A stretch of DNA of 5,411 nt, from contig CAYNLI010000145.1 of NCBI GenBank assembly GCA_964398035.1, positions 1 to 5,411 on the forward strand. The letters run 5' to 3'. Of this stretch, positions 1 to 5,411 are shown piece after piece. The stretch is from Saonia sp964398035 (GTDB lineage: Bacteria > Bacteroidota > Bacteroidia > Flavobacteriales > Flavobacteriaceae). Within the stretch, counting starts at the first letter, position 1. Each line of letters opens with the position of its first letter. A program made the position numbers and the translations under genes. The notes beneath the pieces are model-generated. The model saw nothing but the letters and a program-made list of their open reading frames with translations. It had not been told where the DNA came from and ran no database searches.

Positions 1-1
1 G

Positions 2-58
2 GATGTACCTCTTGACAGTTTAGTAAAAATTTCTGGTATAGATACTATAAGTAAATAA
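2..58 (+). CDS. 3' end of an unidentified plus-strand gene (18 codons visible)
   Basis: Frame 2 is open from the window edge to a TAA at 56-58 and reads DVPLDSLVKISGIDTISK. The codons look ordinary, and the stop lies directly against a hairpin that can act as a terminator, which is what a real gene end would look like. The tail, with a 'PLDSLVKISGID' helix-turn pattern, loosely resembles the short C-terminal motif (IPLELIAKITGLS-like) of Rpn/PD-(D/E)XK transposase-like nucleases. That resemblance comes from memory of the family, and 18 residues cannot establish it. The gene converges on the minus-strand gene at 147-590. It could also be a chance open stretch, because only 57 bases are visible. 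Confidence 0.4.
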   Translation, partial: DVPLDSLVKISGIDTISK

Positions 59-84
59 ACATATATTATTCAATATATGTTTAT
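55..84. terminator. Bidirectional hairpin between convergent genes
   Basis: Perfect 13-bp arms at 55-67 and 72-84 enclose a 4-base loop (ATTC). The left arm overlaps the stop codon of the plus-strand gene ending at 58. The stem is almost entirely A/T with two G-C pairs at most, so it is weaker than a classic terminator. An ATCATTTT run follows on the plus strand. It sits between two convergent genes and could serve either one. Confidence 0.5.
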
Positions 85-146
85 CATTTTAAAAGCCAAA
101 CCCTTTAAATTAATCACTTTTAGCCCTATTTGTTAACAAAAGTTAT

Positions 147-590
147 TTACTCGGCCCATTTTTCGTTAAATATTTTAATCGCTTCATCCCTTTCTTTTCT
201 CTTCCTTTTTGAGGATATAAAAATAGGTATTGAAATTCCTCCTTCTATAACTCCAGTCGTTATAAAGAAGCTACCTATTAATCCTCGATATGCCACTGCC
301 TCATTTAAGTGTCCATCGTCTGGCTCTTTATCAGATTGTGTTACAATAAGAATTCCTCCAGTTATTGATAAAATTGAAAGAGATGCTAAAACTAGTCCAG
401 CAACTTTTTTTTTCTTGCGGATCTTTTCTTTTTTAAGAATGAAGTTTAAGTCATCAAATATTTGTTCATTTTCCAATTTTAATTGGTTTAGGCTTATCCC
501 GAAACTTTCTATTTTTCGAGTTTCCCTAGCTGTTAAACTTTGACAATAAATTGAATTTGAGATTAAAAAAAAAGCTAAAATTAATTTCAT
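147..590 (-). CDS. Unrecognised small envelope protein with two hydrophobic segments
   Basis: This encodes 147 residues from an ATG at 590 to a TAA at 147. I do not recognise a characterised family. Residues 1-17 (MKLILAFFLISNSIYCQ) look like a short Flavobacteria-type signal peptide. Cys16 is preceded by Tyr, so a lipobox is poor and a lipoprotein is unlikely. Residues 20-60 are charged and probably helical, ending in a Lys-rich stretch (KKEKIRKKKK). Two hydrophobic segments follow, about 63-84 and 101-126, joined by an acidic loop (SDKEPDDG). A basic tail (SSKRKRKERDEAIKIF) follows the second segment. The 'GGISIP(I/L)FISSKRKRK' part recalls unnamed Bacteroidota membrane proteins. The gene stands alone: a 360-base gap separates it from kdgK and it converges on the gene ending at 58. 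Codon choice is AT-rich, like most of the window. A 12-bp palindrome (TTTGTTAACAAA, 129-140) lies just past its stop. Confidence 0.72.
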   Translation of the reverse strand: MKLILAFFLISNSIYCQSLTARETRKIESFGISLNQLKLENEQIFDDLNFILKKEKIRKKKKVAGLVLASLSILSITGGILIVTQSDKEPDDGHLNEAVAYRGLIGSFFITTGVIEGGISIPIFISSKRKRKERDEAIKIFNEKWAE

Positions 591-758
591 TGTTTTTTGC
601 TGACGACCACTTGTATGGTTATTAGCCGTATTAAAATTACCTGAACTTTCGGTTATAACCCAAACTCAATTTATAGAACTTAACTTTGGGTTTAGCAATT
701 ACCTGTACGAATTGTTGGTTGCAGTTTTACTTTAAAATGGTAAGATCATATCAGCATT
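591..758. other. Gene-free stretch upstream of the small envelope gene
   Basis: I find no convincing gene here; the open frame that starts at 686 is short and runs through both downstream hairpins. The stretch must hold the promoter of the gene starting at 590, but I see no clear Bacteroidota -7 element (TAnnTTTG) at a suitable spacing. Visible structure is modest: a 10-bp palindrome GGTTATAACC (651-660), an 8-bp inverted repeat AACCCAAA/TTTGGGTT (657-664 and 685-692, 20-base loop), and a direct repeat AATTACCTG at 635-643 and 697-705. Confidence 0.45.
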
Positions 759-811
759 TGTTAAAAGGTCACAAACTGTCTACAATGTTGACAGTTTGTG
801 ACCTTTTAACA
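759..811. terminator. Long perfect inverted repeat, probable second terminator
   Basis: Arms of 22 bp at 759-780 and 790-811 are perfectly complementary around a 9-base loop (TACAATGTT). The stem core is GGTCACAAACTGTC, with an AAAA/TTTT run near the base on either strand. This gives a terminator-like hairpin followed by U residues in both directions. It lies 29 bases past the hairpin at 841-892 on the minus strand, so it could be a backup terminator for kdgK. No plus-strand gene is seen that would need it. The arms share no sequence with the neighbouring hairpin. Confidence 0.6.
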
Positions 812-840
812 TCAAAACATATCAATTCAAATGATTGCCT

Positions 841-892
841 AAAAACAATAAAACCATGCAAATCATAGGATTTGCATGGTTTTATTGTTTTT
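841..892. terminator. Long perfect inverted repeat, probable terminator of kdgK
   Basis: Arms of 23 bp at 841-863 and 870-892 are perfectly complementary around a 6-base loop (CATAGG). On the minus strand the stem centre is CCATGCAAAT/ATTTGCATGG, followed by TTTTATTGTTTTT. This is a strong intrinsic-terminator layout about 60 bases downstream of the kdgK stop. The symmetric A/T tracts make it able to work from either side. The 60 bases between it and the kdgK stop (893-951) contain no gene. Confidence 0.75.
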
Positions 893-951
893 ACAAGTTT
901 TAAAAGCGACCTCGACAAGATTCAAGTCTTTTGTCTGTACCTCTTTAAATA

Positions 952-1992
952 TTATCTGGCCACCCTACCAGAAGCGTCCCCTCCCATTAGTTTTTCAACC
1001 TCAGCTACCGTAGCCAAATTGGCATCACCATAAATGGTGTGTTTTAAACAGGATGCGGCAACTGCAAAATCCAATGCTTTTTGATCATCGTTTGCATATG
1101 CGTTCAATCCGTAAATCAATCCGCCCATAAAGCTATCTCCTCCTCCTACTCTGTCTACAATATGTGTTATTTGATAGGTTGTTGATTTAAACATCTTTTC
1201 ACCATCATACATTACTCCTGCCCATGTGTTATGGGAAGCACTTATGGAACCTCTTAAAGTGGTGATTACTTTCTTGGCCTTTGGGAATTTTTCCATCATT
1301 TGCTTACACACCGATAAAAAGGCCTCTGCTGTGACATCACTGCCTGCTTTATGAACATCCATCCCTTCTGGATGAATTCCAAAATGTTTATGGGCATCTT
1401 CTTCATTTCCTAAAATAACATCACAATAAGATGTTAGTTCAGTCATGATCTCTTCTGGTTCTTTTCCGTAATTCCAAAGTTTTGCCCGGTAATTTAAATC
1501 AGTGGAAATGGTCAGTCCCATTTCACTAGCAACTTTTACAGCTTCTAAACAAGCATCCGCCGCTCCTTGTGAAATGGCAGGTGTAATCCCCGTCCAATGA
1601 AACCAATGTGCATCTTTAAAGACTTCTTTCCAATCTATCATTCCCACTTCAATCTCTGCAATTGCAGAATGGGCACGATCATAAACTACTTTACTACCAC
1701 GGCTTACAGCTCCGGTCTCAAGAAAATAGATTCCCAGTCTGTCACCGCCATAAGCAATATGTTTTGTACCAACATTGCGCTTTCTCATTTCCATAAGAGC
1801 ACATTCCCCAATATCGTTCTTTGGCAAACGGGTAACAAACTCTACTGGTAGTCCATAATTAGCCAATGAAACGGCCACGTTGGACTCGCCTCCTCCATAT
1901 ATTACATTAAACTCTGCTGCTTGTGAAAATCTTAAAGTGTTCTTAGGGGCCAAACGGAGCATAATCTCTCCAAAGGTTACTATTTTCTTCAT
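952..1992 (-). CDS. kdgK: PfkB-family sugar kinase, 2-keto-3-deoxygluconate kinase
   Basis: This encodes a cytoplasmic kinase of 346 residues, the usual family length. It is predicted to phosphorylate 2-keto-3-deoxy-D-gluconate (KDG) to KDPG with ATP, the step before KDPG aldolase in uronate or sugar-acid catabolism. Visible marks are the N-terminal 'VTFGEIMLRL' (5-14) and the PfkB signature 1 region GGGESNVAVSLANYG (33-47). Next come DLNYRAKLW (165-173), typical of KDG-type substrate binding, and GNEED (195-199). The C-terminal PfkB signature DRVGGGDSF (280-288) has Asp286 as the expected catalytic base, then CLKHTIYGDAN (315-325). The ATG at 1992 is well placed for the fold. The neighbouring transporter ends 132 bases upstream, and a terminator lies in that gap, so kdgK may have its own promoter. 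I saw no clear TAnnTTTG element in the 54 AT-rich bases before the start. The exact substrate (gluconate versus galactonate epimer) cannot be told. Confidence 0.9.
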   Translation of the reverse strand: MKKIVTFGEIMLRLAPKNTLRFSQAAEFNVIYGGGESNVAVSLANYGLPVEFVTRLPKNDIGECALMEMRKRNVGTKHIAYGGDRLGIYFLETGAVSRGSKVVYDRAHSAIAEIEVGMIDWKEVFKDAHWFHWTGITPAISQGAADACLEAVKVASEMGLTISTDLNYRAKLWNYGKEPEEIMTELTSYCDVILGNEEDAHKHFGIHPEGMDVHKAGSDVTAEAFLSVCKQMMEKFPKAKKVITTLRGSISASHNTWAGVMYDGEKMFKSTTYQITHIVDRVGGGDSFMGGLIYGLNAYANDDQKALDFAVAASCLKHTIYGDANLATVAEVEKLMGGDASGRVAR

Positions 1993-2046
1993 TCAATTTT
2001 ATTAGTTACTGTTTTTATTATTATTTATACAATTTTCTATTTGAAT

Positions 2047-2079
2047 TAAAAAGGGGTACACAATTCTGAATGCACCCCT
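2047..2079 (-). terminator. Intrinsic terminator after the BASS transporter gene
   Basis: On the minus strand, AGGGGTGCA (2079-2071) pairs with TGTACCCCT (2060-2052) through nine pairs including one G-U, around a 10-base loop. A run of T follows (from 2052 to 2048). It lies about 45 bases past the transporter stop and before the kdgK start. This suggests that at least part of the upstream transcription ends here and that kdgK is partly or wholly uncoupled. Confidence 0.7.
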
Positions 2080-2093
2080 AAAGAAACTAACTC

Positions 2094-2116
2094 AAATAAA
2101 AATCTTCTCCAAGATT
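2094..2116 (-). terminator. Weak A/T-rich hairpin just past the transporter stop
   Basis: On the minus strand AATCTT (2116-2111), loop GGAG, AAGATT (2106-2101) are followed by TTTATTT. The stem is only 6 bp and A/T-rich, so it may be minor or incidental. It lies directly before the stronger hairpin at 2047-2079, giving a possible tandem pair. Confidence 0.3.
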
Positions 2117-2124
2117 AGGTATGT

Positions 2125-3213
2125 CTATTTTTTTGGTGGTTTTTTACCCCAATAGGAGGCCAAAATGGATCCAGTGATATTCATTAAAGGACCGAACATT
2201 GCGGGTGCAAGGCCCATTGTTGCGATCTTGCCCAATGAATTTGCGATTCCAGAGGCAAGTCCCCCGTTCTGCATCCCAACCTCTATGGCAATGGTTCGCG
2301 CATCCTGTTCGGACATCTTGGATAAACGTGCGAACCAGTATCCCAATGTGTACCCAAATAGATTGTGAACCAGAACGACCAACATCAACACACCTCCGAT
2401 ATCCAAAAGACCGTCCCTGCCAGCTGCAGTGATGACCACTATTATCAAAGCAATTCCTGACATGGAAACAAGGGGCATGGCCTTATCCATCCATTTGGCA
2501 CCATTTCCTCTAAGGCTATTGAAGACCAGACCGGCCCCAATGGGCAGGATGATCATCTTAACAATGCTCCACATCATGGGCAGCACCTCTATTTCCACAT
2601 ATTCCCCTGCCAACAACTTCATCAACAAAGGGGTGACAAAAGGGGCCAAAAGTGTTGCAATCGAAGTGATGGTAATGGAAAGGGCAAGGTTTGCCTTTGC
2701 CAAATAGGCCATGACATTGGATGCCACTCCACTGGGGGAACAGCCTATAAGTACCACTCCTGCCGCTATCTCTGGAGGAAAGTTGCTCATCTTTGCCAAT
2801 GCAAAACCAATGATGGGCATAATGCCCAATTGTGCCAATACTCCTATCAACACCCCTTTTGGCGTTTTGATGACCCCGGCAAAATCCTTGATGCTCATTG
2901 AGGTGCCCATCCCGAACATGATGATCTGGATAAGGGGGATGATCAGACCCGTTAACTTGAAACCTGCTATTTCGATAAAATAATCTGGATAGAACATGGC
3001 AGCTGACACACCTGCAAATATCATGGTAGTGAACACATAACTTTTAAGGTGGGCATACCCACTAAAACCTATTGCTAGGACAATAAAAAGACCTGTTGAA
3101 AATGGCCCCATACCTTCTATGTTTTCTTGAAAAAATAGTATAATGATATAGAAGAATAGAAAAATGGAAATACCAAATGCTATGGAGTAAATATTTATTT
3201 TTTTGTTTCTCAA
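2125..3213 (-). CDS. BASS/SBF-family sodium-coupled transporter (bile acid:sodium symporter type)
   Basis: This encodes a 362-residue inner-membrane carrier. Hydrophobic segments run roughly at 8-28, 38-53, 57-75, 87-105, 119-140, 146-171, 178-200, 212-232, 249-263, 272-295 and 330-353. Two family-defining crossover motifs are visible: GCSPSGVASNVMAYLAKANL (157-176) and EVGMQNGGLAS (311-321). The latter has the Glu and Gln/Asn typical of sodium binding in ASBT-like proteins. BASS members move organic anions with sodium, and the wider BART superfamily includes the KDG permease KdgT. Placed between a periplasmic sugar dehydrogenase and kdgK, uptake of a sugar acid or keto acid is a reasonable inference. 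The start is uncertain: this frame begins with TTG at 3213 after an in-frame TAA, while the nearest ATG (3239) is in another frame and stops at the TTG. The next in-frame Met is residue 35, inside the membrane part. The gene body is far richer in GC than its neighbours, but the first 30-50 codons are AT-rich. Confidence 0.88.
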   Translation of the reverse strand: MRNKKINIYSIAFGISIFLFFYIIILFFQENIEGMGPFSTGLFIVLAIGFSGYAHLKSYVFTTMIFAGVSAAMFYPDYFIEIAGFKLTGLIIPLIQIIMFGMGTSMSIKDFAGVIKTPKGVLIGVLAQLGIMPIIGFALAKMSNFPPEIAAGVVLIGCSPSGVASNVMAYLAKANLALSITITSIATLLAPFVTPLLMKLLAGEYVEIEVLPMMWSIVKMIILPIGAGLVFNSLRGNGAKWMDKAMPLVSMSGIALIIVVITAAGRDGLLDIGGVLMLVVLVHNLFGYTLGYWFARLSKMSEQDARTIAIEVGMQNGGLASGIANSLGKIATMGLAPAMFGPLMNITGSILASYWGKKPPKK

Positions 3214-3240
3214 AATTTGAATTTTTTATTTGTTGTCATA

Positions 3241-3315
3241 TTAAAATTTAAGACCAGTTTCATAGGCTCCAAAACGTTTAATATTTTTTATTTTTTCTAG
3301 AGTGTGAGATATCAT
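3241..3315 (-). CDS. Possible 24-residue ORF overlapping the upstream stop (ATGA), or remnant
   Basis: An ATG at 3315-3313 overlaps the TGA of the preceding gene in an ATGA arrangement typical of translational coupling. The frame runs 24 codons to a TAA at 3241. The product begins MISHTLEKIKNIKRF and ends GAYETGLKF. The second half is less AT-rich than ordinary spacer. The Phe-terminated, alternating ending looks like the last strand of an outer-membrane barrel, so this could be the relic of a lost gene's 3' end. It could also be a leader peptide before the transporter, or chance. A 9-codon ORF (ATG at 3239) starts one base after its stop and runs into the transporter's TTG. I recognise no family. 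Confidence 0.25.
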   Translation of the reverse strand: MISHTLEKIKNIKRFGAYETGLKF

Positions 3316-4274
3316 AAAGTATAATAGTTGTATGTGATGTTCCACGTAAATGTTTCTCCTGGCTTAACTTTTATAAGAATGTACGGTTCTGGACAAACTG
3401 TTTTTGTTGCCGACCAAAAAACTAACTTAGATAAGGGTCGGTCGCATGTTATTCTGACTCCAGCTCCTGTATTTTTGTTTTCAACCCTTATATCATAATC
3501 GCTTGCTTTTGAATTGTATCCTGTTATTGATCTTATATATACGTGATCCCTTTCTCCCAAATTTTTTGTGAATTTTATTTGTTGGTTGTCAATTTCAGCA
3601 AACTCCCCAATTCCATCTCCTTCGCCAGTAATCTTAAATGGAAATTTAATGACATAACCGGGCCCTATCCTTTCGTTATCTAACATGAAAAAATTATGGT
3701 CATAGACTTCTGTCTCTATTATTTTATCACCAGTATTTTTCAAAGTATGGTGAAGTACCATCTCTGGTTTACCTTCAGTTAGGCTGATAACTTTTTTATA
3801 TTCATACGAATAATTTTTGTCATCCAATATGTGATTGTATTCCACTTGATTGGCGCTTTTGCTTATTTTCCATTTACCTGAATTTTCTATTTCATATGAA
3901 TTAAATAAGAAATATTTTGGTTCTTTAGGTTTGATAAGAGCTCCAACACCTATTTTTATAAAGTTTTCCCCAACGGCTACTTCGTCATACCCTATTGGAC
4001 TAAATTCTTCAACTGGCCCCATCACTGATTCATGTACTTTTGGGTCATAATTTTTAAACCATTTCCCAAAGTAGGTGTGACCATCATATTCTAGATTTGA
4101 AATTATCCCGGACCAATCAAATCTTGTTGCCCTATAATACCCCTTTTCCACATCTGGAAGATATGTTCTAGCTTTGATCAAACCATTGGTAAAATTGGCT
4201 TGAGGTATATCTTGAGCTGAACCATAGCTGAAAAATAATAATAGAGACAATGATATTAAGTGACTGATTTTCAT
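3312..4274 (-). CDS. Secreted protein resembling galactose-mutarotase-fold (aldose epimerase-like) proteins
   Basis: This encodes 320 residues. Residues 1-20 form a signal peptide with a likely cut at GSA|QD, so the mature protein is periplasmic or exported. The body is beta-rich. Recognisable conserved-looking blocks are KGYYRATRFDWSG (44-56), GPVEEFSPIGYDE (86-98), MVLHHTLKNTG (172-182), YDHNFFMLD (191-199) and VCPEPYILIKVKPGETFTW (293-311). These match my memory of unnamed periplasmic proteins with a galactose-mutarotase-like sandwich found in several phyla. The His pair at 175-176, Asp192/His193 and the Pro-Glu-Pro near the end are candidate active-site or sugar-binding residues. No activity is established. 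The start ATG at 4274 directly precedes the signal peptide. The gene follows the PQQ dehydrogenase by 45 bases, consistent with one operon. A role in presenting or interconverting the anomer used by the dehydrogenase is an inference. The coding sequence is strongly AT-rich. Confidence 0.75.
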   Translation of the reverse strand: MKISHLISLSLLLFFSYGSAQDIPQANFTNGLIKARTYLPDVEKGYYRATRFDWSGIISNLEYDGHTYFGKWFKNYDPKVHESVMGPVEEFSPIGYDEVAVGENFIKIGVGALIKPKEPKYFLFNSYEIENSGKWKISKSANQVEYNHILDDKNYSYEYKKVISLTEGKPEMVLHHTLKNTGDKIIETEVYDHNFFMLDNERIGPGYVIKFPFKITGEGDGIGEFAEIDNQQIKFTKNLGERDHVYIRSITGYNSKASDYDIRVENKNTGAGVRITCDRPLSKLVFWSATKTVCPEPYILIKVKPGETFTWNITYNYYTL

Positions 4275-4319
4275 AATTTATGTTTCAATATTTTTAGTTC
4301 TTATTTTTTCTACTCTCTG

Positions 4320-5411
4320 TTAATTGGGCAAAGCAAACGCAACATAGTTGCCGCCTGGCTTTTGTCCTCTTCCTCCCCCGGCCGCAATGACAATATATTG
4401 CCTGCCATTGACTTCATAAGTAATTGGAGTCGCAAAACCACCAGCAGGAAGTTGGTGTTCCCATACTACTTTTCCCGTTTTTTTGTCAAAAGCCCTAATA
4501 CGTTCATCCTTTGTTCCAGCAATAAAAACAAGTCCGCTTGCTGTAACTATAGGGCCACCATAACTTTCTGTTCCAGTAATAGGGATGCCTTTTTTGGTTA
4601 ATTCTGGATATTCTCCCAAAGGAACTCGCCATAAATAATCACCAGTGTTAAGGTCTATCGCATTAAGGGTTCCCCACGGAGGTTTTATTCCAGGGTAACC
4701 ATCTTGATCACTTAATTTTATCCAGCTTTTGGTAACATAATCAGGTTTAAAACCAAAATTAGTAGTAGTTTCCTTAACTTTATTTGTGCCTACTTCGCCA
4801 TGTCCAGTGAGCATATTTTTGGATTGGCCTTTGGGGTTGAACAAGTATGCTACAATAGCATCCCTTTCTGCTTTTGAAATATGTTGAAAAGATGGCATTC
4901 TGCCACTGCCAGTTTTTAAAAGATTGTGAGCTTGTGTTTTTGAAAAACGCTCTTTAAGACCTGTGATGTCTGGAAAATCTGATCCATTGCCTTTTCTGTC
5001 GGGACCATGGCATGCAACACAATTCATTTTATATAATTCTGCACCAGTTGTAATGACTGCTTTTTGTTCATTTTTGGCCTTCCTACTGACCATTTTAAGA
5101 ATCCATGGGTTATCGTTAGAATTTTGGTACAAAATGCCTTCTTCATCTATTGCATTGCCTCCCCATTCAGCTCCGCCACTATAGCCAAAAAGCAAAGTGC
5201 CTTCAGTACTGGGAGGGGCATATTTATGGGTAGTGGCATATGTTGAAAAAATGTCTTTGATATATGCATGTGATTCAGGAGAAATATCTGTAATATCTTC
5301 TTTGGTGTATACTTGACGTGAAAGAGGAAGTGGTTTTGTAGGGAACTTTTGTGTTGGCCACGGATGTTCTCCAGGTAACCCTTTTGTTGGGACTGGACGT
5401 TCTTCAACAGG
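4320..5411 (-). CDS. PQQ-dependent dehydrogenase with inserted cytochrome c domain (C-terminal part; 5' end beyond window)
   Basis: The frame is open from the right edge (5411) to a TAA at 4320, giving 363 visible residues. The family usually runs to about 700, so roughly half is missing. It belongs to the membrane-type glucose dehydrogenase-like quinoproteins, which oxidise sugars or alcohols in the periplasm. Visible order: the segment GEHPWPTQKFPTKPLPLS (14-31), propeller sequence GYSGGAEWGGNAIDEEG (76-92), then a cytochrome c insert. That insert has the haem motif CVACH (131-135) and a likely axial Met in GSGRMPSF (169-176). Propeller sequence resumes: WGTLNAIDLNTGDYLWR (246-262), then GGPIVTASGLVFIAGTKDERI (285-305), and AGGGRG near the end. 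Electrons probably pass from PQQ to the haem and then to the respiratory chain. The substrate is not evident. A TTG at 5195 is only an internal Leu, not the start. The next gene follows after 45 bases. Confidence 0.9.
   Translation of the reverse strand, partial: PVEERPVPTKGLPGEHPWPTQKFPTKPLPLSRQVYTKEDITDISPESHAYIKDIFSTYATTHKYAPPSTEGTLLFGYSGGAEWGGNAIDEEGILYQNSNDNPWILKMVSRKAKNEQKAVITTGAELYKMNCVACHGPDRKGNGSDFPDITGLKERFSKTQAHNLLKTGSGRMPSFQHISKAERDAIVAYLFNPKGQSKNMLTGHGEVGTNKVKETTTNFGFKPDYVTKSWIKLSDQDGYPGIKPPWGTLNAIDLNTGDYLWRVPLGEYPELTKKGIPITGTESYGGPIVTASGLVFIAGTKDERIRAFDKKTGKVVWEHQLPAGGFATPITYEVNGRQYIVIAAGGGRGQKPGGNYVAFALPN

Noticed and set aside
130..543. Plus-strand 137-residue open frame
   Set aside because: It is antisense to the 147-residue envelope gene, which has a signal peptide and two membrane segments with sensible flanking charges.
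600..720. Integron attC-like or gene-cassette boundary
   Set aside because: Small palindromes and a short direct repeat are present, but no paired GTTRRRY/RYYYAAC core sites with the right spacing, and no integrase or second cassette.
686..868. Plus-strand 60-residue open frame
   Set aside because: It runs through two perfect inverted repeats, has no recognisable protein pattern and is explained by the hairpins.
759..892. Insertion-sequence ends or a CRISPR-type repeat pair
   Set aside because: The two inverted repeats differ in sequence, enclose only 29 bases with no transposase, and there is no repeat-spacer periodicity.
5193..5195. TTG at 5195 as the start of the dehydrogenase
   Set aside because: The same frame continues upstream for 72 codons of recognisable family sequence without a stop, so this is an internal Leu codon.
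5147..5407. Minus-strand 86-residue open frame at the right edge
   Set aside because: It lies in a different frame over the PQQ dehydrogenase, whose own frame is open to the edge and gives clear family sequence (GEHPWPTQKFP and following).

Overview
The window reads as part of a Bacteroidota chromosome, most likely a marine or soil member of the Flavobacteriaceae. The evidence is the AT-rich composition, the absence of clear Shine-Dalgarno sequences, the short signal peptides ending near Gln (for example GSA|QD), and the protein types. This placement is an inference, not a database match.

Layout from left to right. Positions 2-58 hold the last 18 codons of a plus-strand gene, followed by a compact hairpin (55-84) that can serve as a shared terminator. 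A minus-strand gene for an unrecognised small membrane or envelope protein follows (147-590). The gap 591-951 has no convincing gene. It contains two long, perfect, mutually unrelated inverted repeats (759-811 and 841-892), probably tandem terminators for transcription arriving from the right.

From 952 to the right edge every gene is on the minus strand, so the transcription order runs right to left. It is: a PQQ-dependent, mGDH-like dehydrogenase with a cytochrome c domain inserted in the propeller (4320-5411, 5' end outside the window); a secreted galactose-mutarotase-fold-like protein (3312-4274); a 24-codon ORF overlapping its stop as ATGA (3241-3315, uncertain); a BASS/SBF-family ten-helix-type transporter (2125-3213) followed by one good and one weak terminator; and a PfkB-family 2-keto-3-deoxygluconate kinase (952-1992) with its own terminators.

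Working model (inference): a sugar is bound or remodelled and oxidised in the periplasm, an acidic product enters through the BASS carrier, and a 2-keto-3-deoxy sugar acid is phosphorylated by KdgK to feed an Entner-Doudoroff-type cleavage. The aldolase that would complete this is not in the window. The main oddities are the sharply higher GC of the transporter gene body, its AT-rich 5' end with a TTG start and nested mini-ORFs, and the two perfect hairpins after kdgK.
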